In this document: positions 7,775 to 15,895 of the stretch, piece by piece
How the letters are laid out: every line of letters begins with the position of its first letter
Numbering within the stretch: the stretch's first letter is position 1
Origin: Dehalococcoidia bacterium
Lineage (GTDB): Bacteria; Chloroflexota; Dehalococcoidia; E44-bin15
DNA length: 34,441 nucleotides
NCBI GenBank assembly: GCA_004377275.1
Contig: SOIC01000175.1
Coordinates: 1 to 34,441, forward strand
Direction: 5' to 3'
Translations under genes and position numbers: made by a program
Notes under the pieces: model-generated
Databases searched by the model: none
Seen by the model: the letters and a program-made list of their open reading frames with translations, nothing else
What the model was told of the DNA's origin: nothing

Positions 7775-8928
7775 TGGGCGATATCGAAAGGGGGATAGGG
7801 CAAGGTGGAGAGGTCGAAAAAGGGAGGGGGCAAGGTGAAGAGGTCGAAAAGATGATGCGGGGCGACCTGTTGGGACTCAAGGCATACCAGCCCATCATAC
7901 CCCCTGAGGTGCTCAGCGAGCGGGCTGGTGTACCCATTGAGGGGGTGATAAAGCTCGATGGCAACGAGAATCCATATGGCTGCTCGCCAAAGGTAGGGCG
8001 CGCCCTTGCCGGTTACCCCTTCTACCACATCTACCCCGACCCGGAGCAGCGTGAATTGCGAAAAGCATTGGCGGGATATGTTGGGGTGGACGCAGCGCAC
8101 ATTGTGGCCGGCGCCGGCAGCGATGAACTCATCGACCTTATCCTGCGCCTCTTCCTCGAGCCCGGCGATGGGGTGATTAACTGCGTTCCTACCTTCGGCA
8201 TGTACCCCTTCTGCACCGAGATTTGCGGCGGTAAGGTTATCGATGTTCCCCGTGACAAATCCTACGCCATCGACATCGCCGGGATAAAAGAGGCAGTGGG
8301 CGAAAAGAATGAAAAAACCAAGATTATATTCATCGCCTCGCCAAATAACCCCACAGGCAATATCACCCCCCAGCGCGATATCCTGGAGCTGGTTAAGCTG
8401 GGCAAGGTGGTGGTGATCGATGAGGCATATTATGAATTTAGTGGGACGACCGTCGCCCCCCTGGTTCCCGAGTATGAAAACCTGATTGTATTGCGCAGCT
8501 TCAGCAAATGGGCAGGACTCGCCGGGCTGCGCATTGGCTACGGAATTTTTCCTACCCTGATCGCGGAACAGCTTCTCAAGATCAAGCAGCCGTATAACAT
8601 AAACCTGGCAGCTCAGGTTGCGCTCCAGGAGTCGCTTGCCGACATCGAATATCTCCAGGGCACCGTGCAAAAAATCATCTCCGAGCGGGAGCGACTTTTC
8701 CAAAGACTTGGTGAGCTCAAGTTTCTCAAGCCGTTCCCCTCGCAGGCGAATTTCATCCTTTGCGCCGTGGTTAAAGGGAATGCCCGGTTGATTTACGAGG
8801 GGCTGCAGAAAAAGGGCATCTTCCTGCGCTATTTCGACACCCCGCTGCTGAGCAACTCGCTTCGCATCAGCGTGGGCAGGCCGGAGCATACCGACGCCCT
8901 CATTGAAGCGCTGAAGGAGATGTGCTAA
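7771..8928 (+). CDS. hisC: Histidinol-phosphate aminotransferase
   Basis: HisC transfers an amino group from glutamate to imidazole-acetol phosphate, giving histidinol phosphate. It is a PLP class I/II aminotransferase: LDGNENPYGCSP near the N-terminus, ASPNNPTG, DEAYYEF and RSFSKWAGLAGLRIGYG with the PLP lysine, and a final SLRISVGRPEH. From ATG 7771 it has 385 residues and an odd Gly/Glu-rich extension with two 10-residue repeats (GIGQGGEVEK, GRGQGEEVEK). The family-like start MRGDLLGLKAYQP corresponds to ATG 7852 or 7855, with AGGTGAAGAGG just upstream. Translation may begin there, giving about 358 residues. The first ATG overlaps the hisD stop, so both starts are plausible. Confidence 0.95.
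   Translation: MMGDIERGIGQGGEVEKGRGQGEEVEKMMRGDLLGLKAYQPIIPPEVLSERAGVPIEGVIKLDGNENPYGCSPKVGRALAGYPFYHIYPDPEQRELRKALAGYVGVDAAHIVAGAGSDELIDLILRLFLEPGDGVINCVPTFGMYPFCTEICGGKVIDVPRDKSYAIDIAGIKEAVGEKNEKTKIIFIASPNNPTGNITPQRDILELVKLGKVVVIDEAYYEFSGTTVAPLVPEYENLIVLRSFSKWAGLAGLRIGYGIFPTLIAEQLLKIKQPYNINLAAQVALQESLADIEYLQGTVQKIISERERLFQRLGELKFLKPFPSQANFILCAVVKGNARLIYEGLQKKGIFLRYFDTPLLSNSLRISVGRPEHTDALIEALKEMC
7798..7857 (+). repeat. 30-bp direct tandem repeat at the 5' end of hisC
   Basis: Two copies of a unit beginning GGGCAAGGTG(G/A)AGAGG followed by TCGAAAA start at 7798 and 7828, period 30 bp, with very few differences. They are in frame with hisC and encode ten-residue repeats. The second copy ends at the likely true hisC ATG codons and carries a usable ribosome site. 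Confidence 0.75.
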
Positions 8929-8941
8929 TCTAAGGGAAGTC

Positions 8942-8958
8942 CCCCGATACGATCGGGG
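8942..8958. repeat. GATCGGGG palindrome between hisC and hisB
   Basis: CCCCGAT-ACG-ATCGGGG is a 7-bp inverted repeat with a 3-nt loop. It resembles the palindrome at 2760-2778. No T-run follows, so it is probably a small dispersed repeat or an mRNA stability hairpin rather than a terminator. Confidence 0.5.
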
Positions 8959-9006
8959 AGGGGTTCAAGGGTGTCCCCTGAAATTTTGAATGGTCCAGAA
9001 CTTTAG

Positions 9007-9020
9007 CTCCACTCGTGGAG
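9007..9020 (+). promoter_or_regulatory. Small hairpin covering the hisB ribosome site
   Basis: CTCCAC-TC-GTGGAG forms a 6-bp stem whose right arm contains the first bases of the hisB Shine-Dalgarno (GGAGGGAAG, 9017-9025). Such pairing could lower hisB translation. The tight 2-nt loop means the terminal pair would open. Confidence 0.3.
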
Positions 9021-9027
9021 GGAAGAC

Positions 9028-9633
9028 ATGACAAGACAAAGTGCAAAAAAAAGAACAGCGACCATTTCCCGTGAGACCGGAGAGACAAAGATAAGCGTTG
9101 CGCTCTCCCTCGACGGCAGGGGAAAGTTTGAGATCAAGACTGGCAGCAAGATGTTTGACCACATGCTAACCCATATTGCCCAGCACGGTTTATTTGACAT
9201 AAAGATTAAAGCCTCTGGCTGGGACCAGCATCACGTGGTGGAAGACGTCGCTATAGCTCTGGGACAGGCGCTGAAAAAGGCGCTGGGGGATAAAAAGGGC
9301 ATCACGCGGATGGGGCATGCCATCGTGCCGATGGATGAGGCGCTCGCCCTGGTAGCGGTGGACATCTCCGGCAGGGGATATGCCGTGATGGATGCGTCCT
9401 TCAAGAGAAAGAAGATCGGCGACCTGGAGACCGACCTGGTGCGCCATTTCTTGGAGACCTTCGCCCAGGAGGCGAAGATGAACCTCCATGTGAAGGTGCC
9501 TTCCGGGACAGACGACCATCATAAGGTGGAGGCGCTCTTCAAGGCGCTGGGGCGGGCGTTGGATAGCGCCACTAAAATAGATACACGGCTTGCTGGCAAG
9601 GTGCCCAGCACCAAAGGGGTGCTTGAGGGCTAG
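9028..9633 (+). CDS. hisB: Imidazoleglycerol-phosphate dehydratase
   Basis: HisB removes water from imidazole-glycerol phosphate to give imidazole-acetol phosphate. This is the single-domain (non-phosphatase) type, 201 residues, the usual length. Metal-binding histidines lie in FDHMLTHIAQHG, DQHHVVEDVAIALG and TDDHHKVEALFKALGRAL. ATG 9028 has GGAGGGAAG just upstream. It is the last his gene here, separated from hisC by 99 bp. Its TAG stop shares CTAG with the stop of the oppositely transcribed purC, with no terminator between the two operons. Confidence 0.96.
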   Translation: MTRQSAKKRTATISRETGETKISVALSLDGRGKFEIKTGSKMFDHMLTHIAQHGLFDIKIKASGWDQHHVVEDVAIALGQALKKALGDKKGITRMGHAIVPMDEALALVAVDISGRGYAVMDASFKRKKIGDLETDLVRHFLETFAQEAKMNLHVKVPSGTDDHHKVEALFKALGRALDSATKIDTRLAGKVPSTKGVLEG

Positions 9634-10547
9634 CCCTCCTCGAGCTCCTTTCCGGTGAGGCGGCGATAGGCCTCGCGATACCTATCGGTCGTCTGCGCGA
9701 TTACATCCTCAGGCAGCATGGGCGCCGGCGGCTCCTTATCCCAACCAGCCTGGACGAGCCAGTCGCGCACTGGCTGCTTATCGAAGCTTGACTGGGAGCG
9801 CCCCGCCTGATACAGGCTCGCGTCCCAGAAGCGGCTGGAGTCCGGGGTCAGTAGCTCGTCGATTAGTATCACCCGGTCGTTGACCAGACCAAATTCCACC
9901 TTGGTGTCAGCGATGATGATACCCCGCTCCAGCGCATAATCGTGGGCGTAGCAGTATATCCTCATGCTCTTATCCATCAATTCTGCCGCTCGCTTATCGC
10001 CCACAAGACGCCTCATCTCGTCGAGGGTGATGGGCTCATCGTGCCCTGAGTCCGCCTTTGTCGTCGGGGTGAAGATAGGCTCAGGAAGCTTTTCGCTTTC
10101 TAAAAGCCCGTTGGGGAAGGTAACGCCGGAGACCGTTCCCTTTTCCTGGTACTCAGCCCACGCTGCGCCGGAGAGGTAGCCCCGCACCACGCACTCGATG
10201 TCGATGCGCTCCGCCTTCCTCACCACCATGGAGCGACGCGCCACGTAGTCGGGGAAGGAGTAGTAGCCAGAGCAGACCTTCTCCCCGTAGGTGTTATTAA
10301 GCCACTGTGCATCGTCTACCACCGCGATAAGATGGTTAGGGACGAGGTGCGCCGTCTTCTCAAACCAGAAGGCGGATAGCTGATTCAGGACCATGCCCTT
10401 GTCGGGGATGCCGCAGGGCAGCACCGAATCGAAGGCGGAGATGCGGTCGGTGGCGATGATGAGCAGCTTATCGCCCAGGTCATAGGTATCACGCACCTTC
10501 CCCCGGTAGAAGAGATTGGATAGATCGGTTTCAAGTAGTAGTTCCAT
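9630..10547 (-). CDS. purC: SAICAR synthetase (phosphoribosylaminoimidazole-succinocarboxamide synthase)
   Basis: PurC condenses CAIR with aspartate using ATP in purine synthesis. At 305 residues it is the long, yeast Ade1-like form rather than the about 240-residue Escherichia coli form. Key segments are YRGKVRDTYDLGDKLLIIAT, DRISAFDSVLPCGIPDKG, VVRGYLSGAAWAEY, and ADTKVEFGLV with DELLTPDSSRFW. It starts at ATG immediately after the nuclease-gene stop, with AGGAG about 8 nt upstream inside that gene, so it is the last gene of the guaA-purC run. The stop overlaps hisB convergently by 4 bp. Confidence 0.96.
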   Translation of the reverse strand: MELLLETDLSNLFYRGKVRDTYDLGDKLLIIATDRISAFDSVLPCGIPDKGMVLNQLSAFWFEKTAHLVPNHLIAVVDDAQWLNNTYGEKVCSGYYSFPDYVARRSMVVRKAERIDIECVVRGYLSGAAWAEYQEKGTVSGVTFPNGLLESEKLPEPIFTPTTKADSGHDEPITLDEMRRLVGDKRAAELMDKSMRIYCYAHDYALERGIIIADTKVEFGLVNDRVILIDELLTPDSSRFWDASLYQAGRSQSSFDKQPVRDWLVQAGWDKEPPAPMLPEDVIAQTTDRYREAYRRLTGKELEEG

Positions 10548-11369
10548 TTAGTAGCTCCTGATAGAGACTTTCTGCCCTTCAGCGTTATACAGGGCTGCCG
10601 TATCTGGATCAGCATTATTCCAGATAGCGTTTCCATACCCAAAACTGAAGCATCCCCATTCGGGGTGACATTCATTGGTATATACTCGGATCCTTTCCCC
10701 TGAAGCCATGATAAAGGACGGGAAGGTGAACGAGGGGTTTCCATCCGAGAAATCTATCAGTAACCATCCGGTTATATCTTGAGGCCCATCTCCAGTATTT
10801 GTTACCTCTACATACTCATCGGATTCCACACTAGGGACAATACCATCGTAGAAAATATTGGTGATCTGGATGTCACAAGCTACTGTAGTGTTACACCAAA
10901 TGCCCAGGTAAGTCTCCCTGGCCTCTGTTTCCAGGTCTTTTAAGAGGGCGTCGTATTTGACATCGGGCGGGTAGCTTTTCGCCCATGCATAGCCACTAGC
11001 TACCAAGTCGGCATTGATAAAAGTGTCGCCAACATACACATAGCGCAGGAGCCTGCCATATCGGTCGGTCTCCGACACATCCTTTTCCAGCTTGACGGCC
11101 TTTCCTTCCACCAGATTTCTATTCACTAGCGTTGCTTCCTCCGCCACAGCCTGGATATCCGGGCGGGGGTCATCTATCTCTGGCGTGTCCATGCCAATGT
11201 AACGCACGGTGTATATCTGGCCATCGATAAGCACCTCAATTGTATCCCCGTCAATAACACCGACACAGGTTGCCTGAACAAGCGTAGAATTCTCTAAAGT
11301 GCCTTTGCCACAACCAATTGTGATAAGTGTCAAAACTAAGAGCACATTGACGATGCATAGCTTTCGCAT
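10548..11369 (-). CDS. Secreted thermonuclease-like (SNase) protein with lamin-tail domain
   Basis: A 273-residue exported protein. Residues 1-20 are a signal peptide ending TIGC, a weak lipobox with Cys20 as possible lipid anchor. Residues about 30-165 are a staphylococcal nuclease domain: VIDGDTIEV, VRYIGMDTPE (the family Arg, Asp-Thr and Glu positions), ETDRYGRLLRYVY (second Arg) and NADLVASGYAWA. Residues about 168-273 look like a lamin-tail/intermediate-filament beta-sandwich (SDEYVEVTNTGDGPQDITGW). The open frame extends to 11516, but ATG 11369 begins the signal peptide and has AGGG about 8 nt upstream; the longer version would overlap purB. It probably degrades external DNA/RNA. Lying between purB and purC, it could supply nucleotides for salvage. 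Confidence 0.85.
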   Translation of the reverse strand: MRKLCIVNVLLVLTLITIGCGKGTLENSTLVQATCVGVIDGDTIEVLIDGQIYTVRYIGMDTPEIDDPRPDIQAVAEEATLVNRNLVEGKAVKLEKDVSETDRYGRLLRYVYVGDTFINADLVASGYAWAKSYPPDVKYDALLKDLETEARETYLGIWCNTTVACDIQITNIFYDGIVPSVESDEYVEVTNTGDGPQDITGWLLIDFSDGNPSFTFPSFIMASGERIRVYTNECHPEWGCFSFGYGNAIWNNADPDTAALYNAEGQKVSIRSY

Positions 11370-11400
11370 CGCTTTGCCCTGAAACGTAGTACCTCCAGCC

Positions 11401-12693
11401 CTACCCCAGCCCCAGCCGCTCGAAGATGGCGCCCACATGGCGCAGAAAGTAGCCATAGTCGAAAATGCCCTCGAGCTCAGATTTGGAAAGGTGCTTGCTG
11501 ATATCGGGGTCGCCACTCAGAAGGTCGAAAAAGCTTGTCCTATCCTGCCACGCCTTCATCGCACTGCGCTGCACCATTTCATACGCCTCTTGCCGGCTGA
11601 GACCCTTATCGATTAAAGCCAGCATCACCCGCTGCGAGAAGACCAGTCCCTTGGTGACCTCCAGGTTCTCCTTCATGTGCTCCGGGTAGACCCGCAGCCC
11701 TTTCATAATGTAGGTGAATAGGTAGAGGACATAGTCCAGCACCAGGCAGGAGTCGGGGAGGATGATCCGCTCGGTGGAGGAGTGACTGATGTCGCGCTCA
11801 TGCCACAAGGCGATGTTCTCCAGCGATGTCAGGGCATGCCCCCGCACCAGCCTGGCCAGGCCCGAGATGCGCTCGCAGAGCTCGGGGTTGCGCTTGTGGG
11901 GCATCGCTGAGGAGCCGGTCTGCCCCTCTTCAAAAGGCTCCTCGGCCTCAAGGATCTCCGTCCTCTGCAGCCCCCTGATCTCGGTGGCGAACTTCTCCAG
12001 CGAGCTGGCGATGATAGCCAGTGTGGTTACAAACTGGGCGTGGCGATCGCGCTGCACAATCTGGCTGGAGATCGGCGCTGCCTCAAGCCCCAGCTTGGCA
12101 CAGGCGATTTTTTCTACCTCGGGGGTCACTGTGGCATAGGTGCCCACAGCCCCCGAAATCTTGCCCACCGCGATAGCCTTTCTCGCCTCGACAAGCCGTT
12201 GCGCGTTCCGCTTCATCTCCTCGACCCAAAGGGCAAGCTTCAGGCCAAAGGTGGTGGGCTCGGCGTGAACGCCGTGGGTGCGCCCCATCATAATGGTATG
12301 CTGGTGCGCCACCGCCTTCTCCTTCAGCACCGCGATGAACTCGGCAATGTCCTGATCCAGGAGGTCTGCTGCCGCCACCAGCTGCAGGCTGAGCGCAGTG
12401 TCTATAACATCGGAAGAGGTAAGCCCGAGGTGAATGAAGCGACTCTCCTCCCCCAGGCTCTCCGCCACCGCGCCGATGAAGGCGGTCATATCATGGTGCG
12501 TTCTTCTAAGTATCTCATCGATGCGTTTAATATTGAAGCTGGCGTTTTTTATCTTGGGGAGCGCCTCCTTAGGGATGGCCCCTAGTTCGGCCCAGGCCTC
12601 GCAGACCGCGATCTCCACCTGGAGCCACTTCTCGAACTTCGATTCATCGGTCCAGACCTTTTTCATCTGCGGCCTTGAATATCTCTCAATCAT
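11401..12693 (-). CDS. purB: Adenylosuccinate lyase
   Basis: PurB splits SAICAR to AICAR, and adenylosuccinate to AMP, releasing fumarate. It is about 430 residues, normal for the bacterial short form. It has RTHHDMTAFIGAV and GRTHGVHAEPTTFGLKLALW, plus the superfamily signature SSAMPHKRNPELCE near residue 265. I chose ATG 12693 over GTG 12717 because AAGGA lies 7 nt before that ATG, while the GTG has only a weak site; the alternative adds eight residues (MGAKKDEK). purE precedes it with about 60 bp containing a hairpin, and the nuclease gene follows 31 bp downstream. Confidence 0.96.
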   Translation of the reverse strand: MIERYSRPQMKKVWTDESKFEKWLQVEIAVCEAWAELGAIPKEALPKIKNASFNIKRIDEILRRTHHDMTAFIGAVAESLGEESRFIHLGLTSSDVIDTALSLQLVAAADLLDQDIAEFIAVLKEKAVAHQHTIMMGRTHGVHAEPTTFGLKLALWVEEMKRNAQRLVEARKAIAVGKISGAVGTYATVTPEVEKIACAKLGLEAAPISSQIVQRDRHAQFVTTLAIIASSLEKFATEIRGLQRTEILEAEEPFEEGQTGSSAMPHKRNPELCERISGLARLVRGHALTSLENIALWHERDISHSSTERIILPDSCLVLDYVLYLFTYIMKGLRVYPEHMKENLEVTKGLVFSQRVMLALIDKGLSRQEAYEMVQRSAMKAWQDRTSFFDLLSGDPDISKHLSKSELEGIFDYGYFLRHVGAIFERLGLG

Positions 12694-12724
12694 TTTTTCG
12701 TCCTTTTTCGCCCCCACGTTACCT

Positions 12725-12761
12725 GGCTAATAGTTCCTATGATTCTCTAATAGGATTAGCT
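12725..12761 (-). other. Hairpin between purE and purB
   Basis: GGCTAA pairs with TTAGCT and TCCTAT with ATAGGA, giving a bulged stem around a 9-nt loop that covers the purE stop and the purE-purB gap. No T-run follows. It may tune purB expression or mRNA stability. Confidence 0.35.
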
Positions 12762-13271
12762 TGTATTCTTCGCAGAACTCTTTTTCGTGGCTTTACCCCG
12801 CCCAGATGTTGGCTCTAGCTGTCCTTCCGACAGGCTTCTACGATACTTTTCATAGGCTTTTTTAATCTCTTCATGCTTCAGGCCTAAAATTGCAGCGGCC
12901 AGCAATGCAGCATTCTTGGCCCCATCTATGGCAACACAGGCCACCGGCACCCCGGCAGGCATCTGTGCCATGGAGTAGAGGGCGTCCACCCCCAGGAGTT
13001 CGCTTGTTCCCAGGGGAACGCCTATGATGGGCAGGGTGGTCCAGCTGGCGAGGACGCCAGGAAGATGCGCCGCTTTCCCCGCTCCGGCTATGATAACCTC
13101 AATCCCGCGCCGCTCGGCTTTTAATCCGTACTCCCGCGTCTTTTCCGGGTTACGGTGCGCAGAGATGACCGAGACATCATATTCGATGCCCAGCTGCTGC
13201 AGCATGTCCAGCGCCGGCTGCATCAATTGCTCATCCGATTTGCTCCCCATAACCACGCCGACTAGTGACAT
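12756..13271 (-). CDS. purE: N5-carboxyaminoimidazole ribonucleotide mutase
   Basis: PurE class I moves the carboxyl group of N5-CAIR to give CAIR. The first 155 residues match the family: GVVMGSKSD (nucleotide loop), VSVISAHRNPEKT with the SAHR motif, GAGKAAHLPGVLA, and LPIIGVPLGTS. A Lys/Ser-rich tail of about 20 residues (TSGRGKATKKSSAKNTS) extends past the fold. ATG with TAGGAG upstream. N5-CAIR mutase implies a PurK elsewhere, which is not in this window. It lies 21 bp after the reductase-like gene. Confidence 0.95.
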   Translation of the reverse strand: MSLVGVVMGSKSDEQLMQPALDMLQQLGIEYDVSVISAHRNPEKTREYGLKAERRGIEVIIAGAGKAAHLPGVLASWTTLPIIGVPLGTSELLGVDALYSMAQMPAGVPVACVAIDGAKNAALLAAAILGLKHEEIKKAYEKYRRSLSEGQLEPTSGRGKATKKSSAKNTS

Positions 13272-13292
13272 ATCTATGCTCCTATCAGAAGA

Positions 13293-14375
13293 TTAAACAA
13301 AGGCTGGCCTGGCTCCCAGCAGGGCCTGACAAATATGCATCCAGACGATATCGCTCCCCTTGACTAAGTCGAAGTAGAAGCGCGGCGACTGGGAGAAGAT
13401 TTTCAATATGGCCCGGCCCTCCTCGAGGCCGTGCATTAGCTGGGAATCAACTGCCTGCTGGTAGTCTTTCAGGTTGATGGTATCAGCGTGTAACGCGCCG
13501 GCGATTACCGGAGCCGCAAGCTGTGCGCTCCTAATTGCATAGTAAATGCCTTCTCCGGTAAGGGGGTGAATTAAACCCGCAGCATCGCCAAGCAGGAGGA
13601 CGTTGCCCCGCTGAATAGCCATCCCCCGCCTTCGCAACGGCATTAGGTGGCCAGTCAAATCGGTAATGTCGTATTCTCCCAGGTGCTGGAGCAGCCGTTC
13701 CAGGTAAGGTTTAAGCCTTTTTGATAAATGAACTGGTCCCCCAACCCCGACCGACAGATGATCCTTTTTGGGGAAAACCCATGCATAGCCGTCGGGTATT
13801 TGCCCATAATCCAGCCCAATAAGGGAATCCCAATCCTCCAGTTTATCCTGGGTGACAGACACTTCAGCTTCAATGGCGATACCGAGTTCGACATCCCTCA
13901 TCAAGCCTAGTCTCTTGGCCACCATCCCTTTGGCGCCATCGGCGCCGGCGACAACTTTGGCATTGAAGGGGCCCTCGGGGGTCATCACCTTAACCCCGGA
14001 AGCTGTTATCTCCAGTTCATCAGCCCTCACGCCATCGACGAGGGACACGCCCGCTTCCTGAGCCTTCTGGACGAGTAAATGATCGAATTTGCTCCGCATC
14101 ACCAAATAAACCAGGGGTTCCTTATGCCGCTTAATGAACTCGTCGCTGAACTGATACATGATTCTGACCCCGTAAGCTATTCTCTCGGTCACCGCGCTGA
14201 TGTCAAAGTCAAGTAAGCTCAAAGCCCGAGAAGTGATCCCCCCGGCACAGGGCTTGTATCGGGGTATCTTCTCTTTTTCGAGGATGAGCACTGCTAGCCC
14301 CCTGCGGCCCAGCTCATAACCTAGCGTGGCACCAGCGGGACCGGCACCGACGATTATTACATCATAGGAACTCAC
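13293..14375 (-). CDS. Geranylgeranyl reductase-family FAD-dependent oxidoreductase
   Basis: A 360-residue flavoprotein. The N-terminus has the FAD Rossmann motif VGAGPAGATLGYELGRRG. The family hallmark KPCAGGITSRAL follows, then MRSKFDHLLVQKA, GYAWVFPKKDHLSVGVGG, and LLLGDAAGLIHPLTGEGIYYA near 275. Relatives reduce the double bonds of isoprenoid chains (chlorophyll side chain, menaquinone side chain, archaeal lipids). In a bacterium using the MEP pathway (dxs is in this window), quinone or lipid side chains are plausible substrates, but the substrate cannot be read from sequence. GTG start within the purD stop (4-bp overlap), preceded by GGGAGGTG. It sits inside a purine operon without an obvious functional reason. 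Confidence 0.86.
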   Translation of the reverse strand: MSSYDVIIVGAGPAGATLGYELGRRGLAVLILEKEKIPRYKPCAGGITSRALSLLDFDISAVTERIAYGVRIMYQFSDEFIKRHKEPLVYLVMRSKFDHLLVQKAQEAGVSLVDGVRADELEITASGVKVMTPEGPFNAKVVAGADGAKGMVAKRLGLMRDVELGIAIEAEVSVTQDKLEDWDSLIGLDYGQIPDGYAWVFPKKDHLSVGVGGPVHLSKRLKPYLERLLQHLGEYDITDLTGHLMPLRRRGMAIQRGNVLLLGDAAGLIHPLTGEGIYYAIRSAQLAAPVIAGALHADTINLKDYQQAVDSQLMHGLEEGRAILKIFSQSPRFYFDLVKGSDIVWMHICQALLGARPAFV

Positions 14376-15640
14376 GGGGGCACCTCCCTAGCCCCGATGT
14401 CCTCGCGATAATGGCAGCCCTCAAAATGAATGCGCGGGATATTGCTGTAGACCCTATCCCTCGCTTCAGCGATAGTCCTGCCCCTGGCAGCCACAGTGAG
14501 CACCCGCCCCCCGTCAGTGTATATTACGCCATGGCTCGCCATCGTTCCGGCATGAAACACCAAAATGTCCTCATCAAGTTCGTCTAATCCCTCGATGGGG
14601 AAACCTGTCTTGTAGCTGCCGGGATAACCACCCGACGCCATGACCACCCCCACGCAGGCTTCATCGCGCCACTTAATCTCCATTTTATCCAGCCGCTCAT
14701 CGAGCACCGCCAGCATGATGTCCACCAGGTCGCCCTCAAGAAGCGGGAGCATCACCTGGTTCTCAGGGTCGCCGAAGCGGGCATTGAATTCCAAGGCCTT
14801 TGGTCCCTGATCCGTCAGCATAAGCCCGACATAGAGAACGCCTTTATACGGCTGGCCCTCCTTTGCCATCGCCCGCACCATAGGTTCAAGGATGGTATCC
14901 CTCACCATGTCTATCATCTCCGCACCGAAGAAATTTGGCGGGCTATAGCTCCCCATACCGCCTGTATTTGGACCCTCATCGCCATCGCAGGCCCTTTTAT
15001 AGTCGCAGGCGGGCACCATAGGAACGACGGTTTTACCATCGGTGAAGGCAAGTAGGCTCACCTCTTTCCCCGTCAGCCACTCTTCCACCAGAACCTGGTC
15101 ACCAGCCTCGCCGAATATCCGCTTCTCCATGATCTCGGAGAGCGCTACTAGCGCCTCAGTGGTGGAATTGGCCACGATGGAACCTTTACCCGCCGCCAGC
15201 CCGTCTGCTTTGACCACAATGGGGGGCTGCTCAGCCTTGACATAATCCCTTGCCTCGCCAAAGGACGAAAAACTTCGGCTCTGGGCGCATGGGATACCGT
15301 ATCTTTGCATCAGCCCCTTGGCGAAAACCTTGCTCGACTCGATCTTCGTCGCCTCTTTGTTGGGACCGAAGATGGGAATGCCACGACCTTGAAAAAGATC
15401 GACAATGCCTGCGGCAAGCGGTGCTTCAGGGCCGACTACGACGAGATCGATTCTTCGTTCCTGGGCCGCCTGGGCTAGGGTCTCAAGCTCTGTAGGTTTA
15501 AGGTCCAGGTTTTTTGCGATGAGCCCAGTCCCCGCATTCCCCGGCGCAACATAGATCTCCTCAACGCTGGGGCTCTGGCCGAGCTTCCAAACCAGTGTAT
15601 GCTCCCTGGCCCCTCCTCCAATGACCAGCACCTTTAGCAA
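14372..15640 (-). CDS. purD: Phosphoribosylamine-glycine ligase (GAR synthetase)
   Basis: PurD joins glycine to phosphoribosylamine with ATP, an early purine step. It is a normal 422-residue ATP-grasp enzyme: VLVIGGGAREHTLVWKL (N-domain), VVGPEAPLAAGIVD, IVVKADGLAAGKGS (ATP-grasp), TGGMGSYSPP, LEFNARFGDPE, and ASGGYPGSYKTGFPI. The likely start is TTG 15640, directly after the stop of the small membrane gene. The alternative GTG 15631 would trim the first beta strand. No strong ribosome site is visible, which suggests translational coupling to the upstream gene. Confidence 0.96.
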   Translation of the reverse strand: MLKVLVIGGGAREHTLVWKLGQSPSVEEIYVAPGNAGTGLIAKNLDLKPTELETLAQAAQERRIDLVVVGPEAPLAAGIVDLFQGRGIPIFGPNKEATKIESSKVFAKGLMQRYGIPCAQSRSFSSFGEARDYVKAEQPPIVVKADGLAAGKGSIVANSTTEALVALSEIMEKRIFGEAGDQVLVEEWLTGKEVSLLAFTDGKTVVPMVPACDYKRACDGDEGPNTGGMGSYSPPNFFGAEMIDMVRDTILEPMVRAMAKEGQPYKGVLYVGLMLTDQGPKALEFNARFGDPENQVMLPLLEGDLVDIMLAVLDERLDKMEIKWRDEACVGVVMASGGYPGSYKTGFPIEGLDELDEDILVFHAGTMASHGVIYTDGGRVLTVAARGRTIAEARDRVYSNIPRIHFEGCHYREDIGAREVPP

Positions 15641-15871
15641 TTATTCACTCTCAGGCGGTATGCTCCTCACACTATGTGGCGAGCGCAGTCTAAGAATTGC
15701 CAGCCATGCCGCACCCACAAAGACAGCTATCGCAATATAGTACCAAGAGAATGGGTTGGTTAGCCCGTATTCCTCCTTGAGCACTTCGCTTACTATACCC
15801 ACCACGAGACATCCCAGGGCCACCACTCCGAATAGGTATGATAATACCGTCTTCCACCAACCTATTTGCAT
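15641..15871 (-). CDS. Small two-span membrane protein, unknown function
   Basis: A 76-residue protein. Two hydrophobic spans are clear: about residues 8-30 (TVLSYLFGVVALGCLVVGIV) and 42-60 (YYIAIAVFVGAAWLAIL), joined by a short acidic loop and followed by an Arg/Ser-rich tail. I do not recognise a family. I chose ATG 15871 because AAAGGGG lies 9 nt upstream; the GTG at 15880 would abut that site. It sits between the mini-ferritin and purD in the same operon, and its stop touches the purD TTG start. Confidence 0.6.
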   Translation of the reverse strand: MQIGWWKTVLSYLFGVVALGCLVVGIVSEVLKEEYGLTNPFSWYYIAIAVFVGAAWLAILRLRSPHSVRSIPPESE

Positions 15872-15895
15872 CTGTGTCACCCCCTTTATAGCTAG

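Noticed and set aside
7555..8889. 444-codon open frame on the minus strand
   Set aside because: It lies entirely opposite hisD/hisC; its protein has no family features, while the plus-strand genes have clear motifs. It is a shadow of GC-rich coding sequence.
12040..12585. 181-codon open frame on the plus strand
   Set aside because: It is antisense to purB with no ribosome site or family features.
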